Translations under genes and position numbers: made by a program
Assembly (NCBI GenBank): GCA_022572725.1
Contig: JACZVJ010000008.1
Span: forward strand, 1 to 47,341
Direction: 5' to 3'
Length of the DNA: 47,341 nt
DNA from: Nitrospinota bacterium
GTDB lineage: Bacteria; Nitrospirota; Nitrospiria; Nitrospirales; UBA8639
Shown here: one piece after another, positions 41,919 to 47,341 of the stretch
Numbering within the stretch: position 1 is the first letter of the stretch
How the letters are laid out: the number at the start of each line of letters is the position of its first letter
The notes under the pieces: model-generated
Seen by the model: the letters and a program-made list of their open reading frames with translations, nothing else
Database searches by the model: none
What the model was told of the DNA's origin: nothing

Positions 41919-43730
41919 TCAACCGGGGGGGGTTCGGGTCGGTTCATCCCCCACATCGCATGGCACCGCTGAGTCTGACACTCCGTCCGCCACCAATGTC
42001 AGAGCACCTTTTTCCAAACGGTACACCCGGTCCGCCGCCTCAACGAGTGCAGGTTGGTGGGAAACGGCCAGGATTGTCATCCCTCCACGAAGCTGCTGGA
42101 GGGTACGGCAGATCGCTACCTCGCTCTCACGATCCAAGGCATTCGTGACTTCGTCCAGAATAAGGAGCCTCGGTCGGTGCACGAGAGCCCTCGCGATCGC
42201 AATTCGTTGGCGCTGCCCTCCAGAGAGAGCAGCCCCTCGTTCCCCCACCGAACTGCGCAAACCCTGATGCCTCTGGGTGACAAAATCCCAGGCACCTGCG
42301 GCGCGCAACGCGGCCTCCGCATCTGCTTCGTTCATTCCTGGATCGCCGAGCGTGACATTATTCAGCACCGTGTCGTGCAGGAGCAACGTCTCCTGGGGTA
42401 CGTAGCCAATCATCCGCCGCCAATGCTTCAGGTCGATCTTCTCAAGGGCCACGCCATCGACCTGTATTTCCCCCTGCTGAGGACACAACAGGCCCGTAAT
42501 TAAGTCTATGATCGTCGTTTTCCCAGCTCCAGAAGGGCCGATGATCGCCACGAAGGAACCAGCTGGAATTGTCAGGGATGCATTCCACAACACCGGGGTC
42601 TTATCGAAGGTGAAGCTGACATGCTCCAGGCAGACGGCTTTGTGCAGTGATGGAAGCAGACCACCTGGTTCACTCTCGCGTGCCTCCCGCGCATCCTGAA
42701 TCGCCCGTTGTAATGACCAGAACGCACTCTCATAGACCCGCATCCTCTGATAGTAACGCTGAGCCTTCGCCAGTAAGCCCAGCAGCCGTGCCAGCAAGAA
42801 GGCCAGGACAGTGACAGCCGCAAAAGGTAGGCCCCATTGCGTCATCGCCAAATAGATCCCAACCGCGATGACTGTCGCCAGTAGAGGCTCCTGCAGGGAG
42901 CCCAAGGCCTCCGTGCTCAATACTTCGCGTCGCAGGGCACGATTGAGTCTGCGGTTCTCCGACTCAAGTACAGTTCCGACCAGTTCTTCCTTTGCCATGG
43001 CCTTGAGTGGTTTCACGGACTGCAAGCTATCCGTGAGGCGGGTCAAGAGAGATTTCAACGATTGGGTTTGACGGACCCCGGCCCGTTGCGCCATACGAAT
43101 AAGAAGATTCAAAGTGTAGAGAAGGGCAGCGCCGGCAGCCAGGGCACCTAGGGCAACCTTCCAGTCGATGATGAGAGCGACTGCGGAGTAGACCATCGCC
43201 TGGGTCAGCACGGCGAAGCCTGCCGTCCCCTGGAGATAGGCGTTGGAGACCCGAATGGCCTCAGTCCCTACGGCGTTGGCCAGACTCCCAACCGGTTGAT
43301 GGAGGTAGTACTCCCACCGCGCCGCAAGCAGGGAGCGCAGGAGCGTCAGACGCAAATCCGTCGTGACGTGTGCGACTGTGTACCCAACCTGGGTCTTGGC
43401 CAGCAGGAGGAAGGCGCCCTTCAGCACCAGGCAGCCCACGATAACCAGCAGCAACGCACCAAGGGTGGGGGTAATACCTAGTGCAACAAGCCCCCCCAAA
43501 AGGGTACTGCCCGTTCCCGAGAGGGGGGTCGCAGCCCCCTGGGAGGACTCCCCAGTCACCGTATTGAGCACAGGGAATAAGAGCGAAAGGCCAATTCCTT
43601 CCACCAGCCCCGCCAAGACCATGGCGAGGAGGGTCATGGCGGTTCGCAAGGGATAGGCCCGGGAGATAGTCAATAGGAATCGCATGTAGGAAGTTGGAAC
43701 CGGCCTTAAGTCGGCCGTTTCCTTTTCCAA
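41919..43730 (-). CDS. MsbA-like ABC exporter (membrane and ATPase domains fused)
   Basis: The 603-residue product has about six membrane segments in residues 25-320 (TLLAMVLAGLVEGIGLSLLF is the first) and an ATPase domain: Walker A GPSGAGKT at 398-405, Q-loop YVPQETLLL, signature ALSGGQRQRIAIARAL, Walker B LLILDEVT (Thr/Asn following, DEVTNALD) and the H-switch SHQPAL. It is a half-size exporter of the lipid or peptide type working as a dimer in the inner membrane. The frame starts at TTG 43730; ATG 43685 is an alternative, neither with a clear ribosome-binding site. It lies 430 bases downstream of the oxoamine-synthase operon on the same strand, so it may export the product lipid, which is inference. 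Confidence 0.9.
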   Translation of the reverse strand: MEKETADLRPVPTSYMRFLLTISRAYPLRTAMTLLAMVLAGLVEGIGLSLLFPVLNTVTGESSQGAATPLSGTGSTLLGGLVALGITPTLGALLLVIVGCLVLKGAFLLLAKTQVGYTVAHVTTDLRLTLLRSLLAARWEYYLHQPVGSLANAVGTEAIRVSNAYLQGTAGFAVLTQAMVYSAVALIIDWKVALGALAAGAALLYTLNLLIRMAQRAGVRQTQSLKSLLTRLTDSLQSVKPLKAMAKEELVGTVLESENRRLNRALRREVLSTEALGSLQEPLLATVIAVGIYLAMTQWGLPFAAVTVLAFLLARLLGLLAKAQRYYQRMRVYESAFWSLQRAIQDAREARESEPGGLLPSLHKAVCLEHVSFTFDKTPVLWNASLTIPAGSFVAIIGPSGAGKTTIIDLITGLLCPQQGEIQVDGVALEKIDLKHWRRMIGYVPQETLLLHDTVLNNVTLGDPGMNEADAEAALRAAGAWDFVTQRHQGLRSSVGERGAALSGGQRQRIAIARALVHRPRLLILDEVTNALDRESEVAICRTLQQLRGGMTILAVSHQPALVEAADRVYRLEKGALTLVADGVSDSAVPCDVGDEPTRTPPG

Positions 43731-44160
43731 GTCAATGAGGTAGGCCGCTGGGTTTGGTTTATGAGGTCACGCAGTCCTCACACTGCCACTTCATCCAACA
43801 GAGACTGGCATCCAAACTTGCGCGTGTGGAACCGAGCAGCATCACGGAAGCAACTGTGTGGGAGATGGCCAGAAACCCACGGTACCTCTGTCTACCTCAC
43901 AAAGAGCTTTGCGAGGTCAATCAAATACACCTGATCCACACATCATTACAAAATGCCAGACCGGACCCTTGCGCGAAGTGAGGCATGACAAAGCGGTACT
44001 TCGTGAATCTCGTCGCCCAGGGTTTTGGTCAAAGCCAGCCAAAGCTTTGCAAACACAGTCTTCGAAGGAACAAAGGGCATGGATTCTCACCAAACTTTTA
44101 CCAGAGGCCAGGCGTTTGACGACGGATCAGTCTGGGGCGGGCAAACCCTTCAGCTCTAGC
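43731..44160. other. Gap of 430 bases between the lipid operon and the ABC exporter
   Basis: Overlapping short frames exist but none has a domain or a ribosome-binding site. No intrinsic terminator is obvious, so read-through from the operon into the exporter is possible. A promoter for the exporter cannot be pointed out with confidence. Confidence 0.35.
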
Positions 44161-45360
44161 TCATGCCTCTCGAGAGGTGAACACGGATCCGCTGACGGAG
44201 GAAAATGCCTCACAAATCTGATCAACCTGCTTGGTGGTATGAGCGCCACTGACACTGCAGCGAAGCATGCTATCGCCGTTTGGAGCCGCAGGCGGCAGGA
44301 TCAGGTTCACGTAGACACCGCACTCAAGAAGCCCCATCCAAAACGCGATGGCCTCCTCCTTACTTGAAAGCCTGGCTGCGACGATTGGGCTGACCTCTGG
44401 GCCTAACTTTAACCCTATGCCCTGCAACTGCTCATACAGGCGATGGGCGTTTGCCCACAGTCGGGAGCGCAAGTCAGGGCGCTCCTGGAGGATTTTGAGA
44501 GCAGTACGGGTAGAGGCAACGACCGAGGGAGAAGGTGAGGCAGTAAAGATATACGGACGGCTGATGTAGCGAGTCAGTTCCAACTCAGGGTGATTGCTCA
44601 CGCAAAAGCCTCCCGTCCCTCCAAGACTCTTACTGAAGGTCCCAACAATAAAATCCACCCTCTGCTCAACGCCTGCTTCCTCAGCCAGTCCCCGCCCTCG
44701 TTTGCCAAGGACACCCAAGGAATGCGCCTCATCCAAAAGAAGATAGAAACCGTATTCCCGTTTCAGAGCCGAGATTTCCGCTACCGGCGCACGGTCACCC
44801 AGCATGCTGTAAATTCCCTCGATAATGATCAGGGATTTCGAGGTTTGGTCACCCAATCGTCGAAGTCGCTTGTCCAGATCACCCACATCGTTATGTCGGA
44901 ATCGAATGACTTCAGCCCCGCTTAGCCTGCATCCATCATAGATGCTTGCATGGCAATCGGCATCCAACAAAATGACATCACCCGGCCCTGTAAGAGCTGA
45001 TAGGATTCCAAGGTTGGCCAAATACCCGGTCGAGAACACGACGGCAGATTTTCGCCCGAAAAAGTCCGCCAGCTCGCGCTCTAACGCCATATGACCTGCA
45101 AAAGTGCCATTGGCCATTCTCGATCCAGTAGTCCCGGTGCCCTGTTCTCGGACAGCAGTCAGCGCGGCTTCGATACATTGAGGGTCAAAGGTAAGGCCCA
45201 AGTAGTTGTTAGTGCCGGCAAGTATGGTACGCCGCCCGTTCACCACCGCTTCGGTAGGTGAAATCACACGTTCGACAACAACCTTGAAGGGATCGCCACC
45301 ACCCTCTCCAAGAGCTTTTTGGGCCTCGGCAAGCTGATGGAATTTTCGCAGGAGGGCCAT
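44161..45360 (-). CDS. Alpha-oxoamine synthase, probable serine palmitoyltransferase
   Basis: The 399-residue PLP enzyme has the family motifs GTNNYLGLTFDP, GSRMANGTFAGHMALE, DADCHASIYDG (His137 stacks on PLP), RFRHNDVGDL, IIIEGIYSMLGDRAP, LLLDEAHSLGVLG (Asp210, His213) and the PLP lysine K244 in GTFSKSLGGTGGF. This group includes 8-amino-7-oxononanoate synthase (BioF), KBL, ALAS, CqsA and serine palmitoyltransferase. The RFRHND and EGIYSMLGD pattern and the neighbouring acyl carrier protein, epimerase and acyl ligase favour the bacterial serine palmitoyltransferase; biotin genes are absent here. ATG overlaps the ACP stop by one base (TAATG), so translation is coupled. Confidence 0.82.
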   Translation of the reverse strand: MALLRKFHQLAEAQKALGEGGGDPFKVVVERVISPTEAVVNGRRTILAGTNNYLGLTFDPQCIEAALTAVREQGTGTTGSRMANGTFAGHMALERELADFFGRKSAVVFSTGYLANLGILSALTGPGDVILLDADCHASIYDGCRLSGAEVIRFRHNDVGDLDKRLRRLGDQTSKSLIIIEGIYSMLGDRAPVAEISALKREYGFYLLLDEAHSLGVLGKRGRGLAEEAGVEQRVDFIVGTFSKSLGGTGGFCVSNHPELELTRYISRPYIFTASPSPSVVASTRTALKILQERPDLRSRLWANAHRLYEQLQGIGLKLGPEVSPIVAARLSSKEEAIAFWMGLLECGVYVNLILPPAAPNGDSMLRCSVSGAHTTKQVDQICEAFSSVSGSVFTSREA

Positions 45361-45608
45361 TAGCGTGGAATGGTCAAGTGGTGAATTTGCCCAGCCAAAT
45401 CTCTCACAGTACGGACCTCGGGGAGAATGTTTAACGGAATCGATATATCGAATCGGTCCTCGGCCTCCAGCAGAAGCTGCATGGACTTCATGGAATCAAG
45501 CCCAAGATCTGCAACCAGCTCCGTTTCTTCATGGAGAACCTGACCATCACCCGCGTACGGCTTAAGGACTTCATAAAGCCCAGCAAGGGTATCTTCGTAG
45601 CCCGGCAT
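45360..45608 (-). CDS. Acyl carrier protein
   Basis: An 82-residue carrier protein with the 4'-phosphopantetheine serine at residue 39 in DLGLDSMKSMQLLLEAEDRFDI. The sequence differs from housekeeping AcpP (DSMKS in place of DSLDT/V), which marks a specialised carrier. In the Caulobacter ceramide locus an ACP of this kind feeds acyl chains to serine palmitoyltransferase. ATG follows GGAGAGGG 10 bases upstream; it lies 24 bases after the epimerase gene. Confidence 0.9.
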   Translation of the reverse strand: MPGYEDTLAGLYEVLKPYAGDGQVLHEETELVADLGLDSMKSMQLLLEAEDRFDISIPLNILPEVRTVRDLAGQIHHLTIPR

Positions 45609-45632
45609 TAAACAAAAACCCTCTCCATACCG

Positions 45633-46610
45633 TTATCCCTGAGCCAAAGCGGAGCCAGCGATGGCTGGCCCCAAACCTAGAGTGCGTCGCAAACCCTCTT
45701 CCAGGGAAAGCTGAGGAACCCAGCCGGTCGCACGGTAAAATTCATCATTGTCGCATACCCAGTTGGGATGCTGCAGTTCCCGAACCTTCCCTGGCGTGAG
45801 CATCGGAGCGTATCGGAACACCCGAGATAGCAGGGTGTTGGCCTTTGCCAGCAGATCGAGCACAGGGACAGGGACTCTTGCATGGAGCACCCTTCTTTCG
45901 CGCACCTGAGCGACGGTGTTAGCGACTTCACCCCAAGTATACCCATTTGGGTGTCCGTCGTGCAGTTCAAATGTCTGCCCGGCGAACACCCCACCTTTCA
46001 GACATCGCAGGACAGCATCGGCTAGGTCCTCGACATGTAGCAATGAGAACCGCATATTGGGTGGTCCTAAGATTAGAGCCACACCTCTTCCCATCCAGCC
46101 AAACAAGCTATCCAACGCCCGATTCCCGAGGCCATACACTGCCGGCGGCCGTAATATCGTCCAACCCATGCCAGCTGCCCCAGACGCGAGTGCCATCTCA
46201 CCTTGACGTTTACTGGAGGCATAGGGAGAAATATCTGGTTCACGCGCCGCCAAGGAAGAGATCAACAAGAAACGCGGCAAGGGCTTTTGCTTGGCAGCAA
46301 CTTGAGCCAGCCTCGCCACCCCACCAACGTTCACACGAATGAAATCGGCCTTAGAGGATGCTTGAACGAGACCTGCACAGTGGATCACGATGTCCACACC
46401 AGCGATGAGTCGACAGAGGCTTTCGCTGTCCTCTAGGGTCCCGTCTATCCACTCCGCCGCTAGGCTATCTTTACGGGCTTTTGAGGACGCTGGACGCACG
46501 AGTGCCCGAACACGCCACCCTTCAGCCGAAAGTCGGCGTGCCAGCACGCTTCCGATAAACCCTGTTACCCCGGTTAAAGCAACGGTGCCGGTCATCGACT
46601 CAAGAGCCAT
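45633..46610 (-). CDS. NAD-dependent epimerase/dehydratase-type reductase, CerR-like
   Basis: The 325-residue extended short-chain dehydrogenase has the Rossmann motif GVTGFIG (14-20), Ser118/119, Tyr130 and Lys134 (SPYASSKRQGE) and the substrate-domain segment RPPAVYGLGNRALDSLFGW. In the Caulobacter sphingolipid module a protein of this class (CerR) reduces the 3-keto group; sugar epimerase activity is the other possibility. ATG 46610 is 6 bases after the ligase stop; ATG 46595 is an alternative. Confidence 0.85.
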   Translation of the reverse strand: MALESMTGTVALTGVTGFIGSVLARRLSAEGWRVRALVRPASSKARKDSLAAEWIDGTLEDSESLCRLIAGVDIVIHCAGLVQASSKADFIRVNVGGVARLAQVAAKQKPLPRFLLISSLAAREPDISPYASSKRQGEMALASGAAGMGWTILRPPAVYGLGNRALDSLFGWMGRGVALILGPPNMRFSLLHVEDLADAVLRCLKGGVFAGQTFELHDGHPNGYTWGEVANTVAQVRERRVLHARVPVPVLDLLAKANTLLSRVFRYAPMLTPGKVRELQHPNWVCDNDEFYRATGWVPQLSLEEGLRRTLGLGPAIAGSALAQG

Positions 46611-46616
46611 TAGCCA

Positions 46617-47341
46617 TCAAGCCATGTTCGCTGAATGGCTATCTCTTGATACAATGACGGTCTGAGCCAGATCTTGCCAATCGACCCGGTTCAGAAAATC
46701 CTCCCGTGACTTCGAGCGCGAAAGTTTTCCGGAAGAGGTCCGTGGCAAGGTACGAGGCGGGACTAACTCGATCACACAGTCAACGCCAAGGTCTCGGCGT
46801 ATCAGACTCTGTAAGCACTCTATGAGGTCGGCGCGCTTGATGGAATCAGACTCTCGGCTCTGGACAACCATGACCGCAAAATCCTCTTCATTCGGGCCTG
46901 CCACAGAGAACGCACACGCGTCACCAGGCCGCACCTCGGCCACCAGTTCAGCTAAATCCTCGAGGTCCTGCGGCCAAATGTTCCGACCGTTAATGATGAT
47001 CAAGTCTTTCTTTCTACCAGTAACCACGATGTGGTCCTGGATCTGATAACCAACATCTCCGGTATCGAGCCATCCTTCCGGAGAGAGGACCTTCTCGGTT
47101 TCCAACGGATCCGAGAAATACCCAGGCATGACACTTGATCCCCTCACGTAGATCGTACCGCAGTGCCGATCCGGCAGTTCGCGCCCCTCACCATCCCGAA
47201 TCACCACCGCGACGTTCGGGAGGGGCTTCCCACATTTAATAAATGTGGTGGTGTGCTCTTCCCCCCCAATGCTGCATTCACTGCCTAATGGCAGGGCTTC
47301 CTCGTTCATAGCAAGGTGGCTTTTATTCACGCGATCTGCCT
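46617..47341 (-). CDS. AMP-dependent fatty acyl ligase, C-terminal part (5' end outside window)
   Basis: The frame is open to the window edge, so the N-terminal part is missing. Visible are GTIYVRGSSVMPGYF, GWLDTGDVGY (Asp of the ribose contact), the hinge VTGRKKDLIIINGRNIWPQ and the C-terminal lysine in PRTSSGKLSRSK. The NIWPQDLED segment resembles FAAL and acyl-ACP synthetase proteins. It would activate a fatty acid and load the adjacent acyl carrier protein. It is the first gene seen of the operon. Confidence 0.9.
   Translation of the reverse strand, partial: ADRVNKSHLAMNEEALPLGSECSIGGEEHTTTFIKCGKPLPNVAVVIRDGEGRELPDRHCGTIYVRGSSVMPGYFSDPLETEKVLSPEGWLDTGDVGYQIQDHIVVTGRKKDLIIINGRNIWPQDLEDLAELVAEVRPGDACAFSVAGPNEEDFAVMVVQSRESDSIKRADLIECLQSLIRRDLGVDCVIELVPPRTLPRTSSGKLSRSKSREDFLNRVDWQDLAQTVIVSRDSHSANMA

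Noticed and set aside
43858-44367. 169-residue plus-strand frame
   Set aside because: Its right half is antisense to the oxoamine synthase C-terminus and the left half has no features.
1-47341. CRISPR arrays, rRNA genes, complete insertion sequences, toxin-antitoxin pairs
   Set aside because: I looked for regularly spaced direct repeats, rRNA signatures and transposase or integrase motifs and found none.

Overview
The window looks like chromosomal DNA of a Gram-negative bacterium, most consistent with Nitrospirota (Nitrospira-like). The basis is the gene order rimP-nusA-infB-ylxP-rbfA-truB-rpsO-pnp-M16 peptidase, followed by mutS-tsaE-nnr, pdxJ and an alaC-hom-thrC-(phosphoglycerate-mutase-like)-lysC-cimA operon, as I remember these genomes. 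This is inference from gene content, not a database match.

Layout. Positions 1-3.9 kb are accessory: a 3' half of tRNA-Lys, a MITE-like repeat, a secreted nuclease-like protein, a REP-type composite, a SWIM-finger protein, a MinD/ParA ATPase and a second REP-type palindrome. Positions 3.9-14.1 kb are a co-directional translation and RNA-metabolism block (RimP, NusA, IF-2, YlxP, RbfA, TruB, S15, PNPase, M16 protease), with a terminator-like hairpin in the leader just ahead of rimP. Positions 14.2-15.5 kb hold two tandem secreted proteins of unknown function. On the minus strand from 18.2 down to 15.6 kb lies mutS, with tsaE, nnr and pdxJ between 18.4 and 21.5 kb.

Positions 21.6-29.6 kb are an amino-acid operon with a good sigma70-type promoter. 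LysC and Hom feed ThrC, and the expected homoserine kinase position is filled by a phosphoglycerate-mutase-like protein that has lost most metal-ligand residues. CimA supplies 2-oxobutyrate for isoleucine from pyruvate. IHF alpha, a MerR-type regulator and tRNA-Pro(GGG) follow.

Positions 30.6-41.5 kb are a patchwork: copies of a roughly 210 bp terminal-inverted-repeat element with TA at both outer edges, small exported proteins, a truncated AsmA-like gene, a DUF11-repeat envelope protein, a zinc-ribbon protein, mutM, a truncated sulfatase, a 3' half of tRNA-Gly and a DUF2141 protein.

The right end (44.2-47.3 kb, minus strand) is an operon of acyl-AMP ligase, NAD-dependent epimerase/reductase, acyl carrier protein and an alpha-oxoamine synthase. 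This gene set matches the bacterial sphingolipid (ceramide) module known from Caulobacter. An MsbA-like ABC exporter lies just downstream. This cluster and the degenerate mutase-like protein are the two most interesting items.
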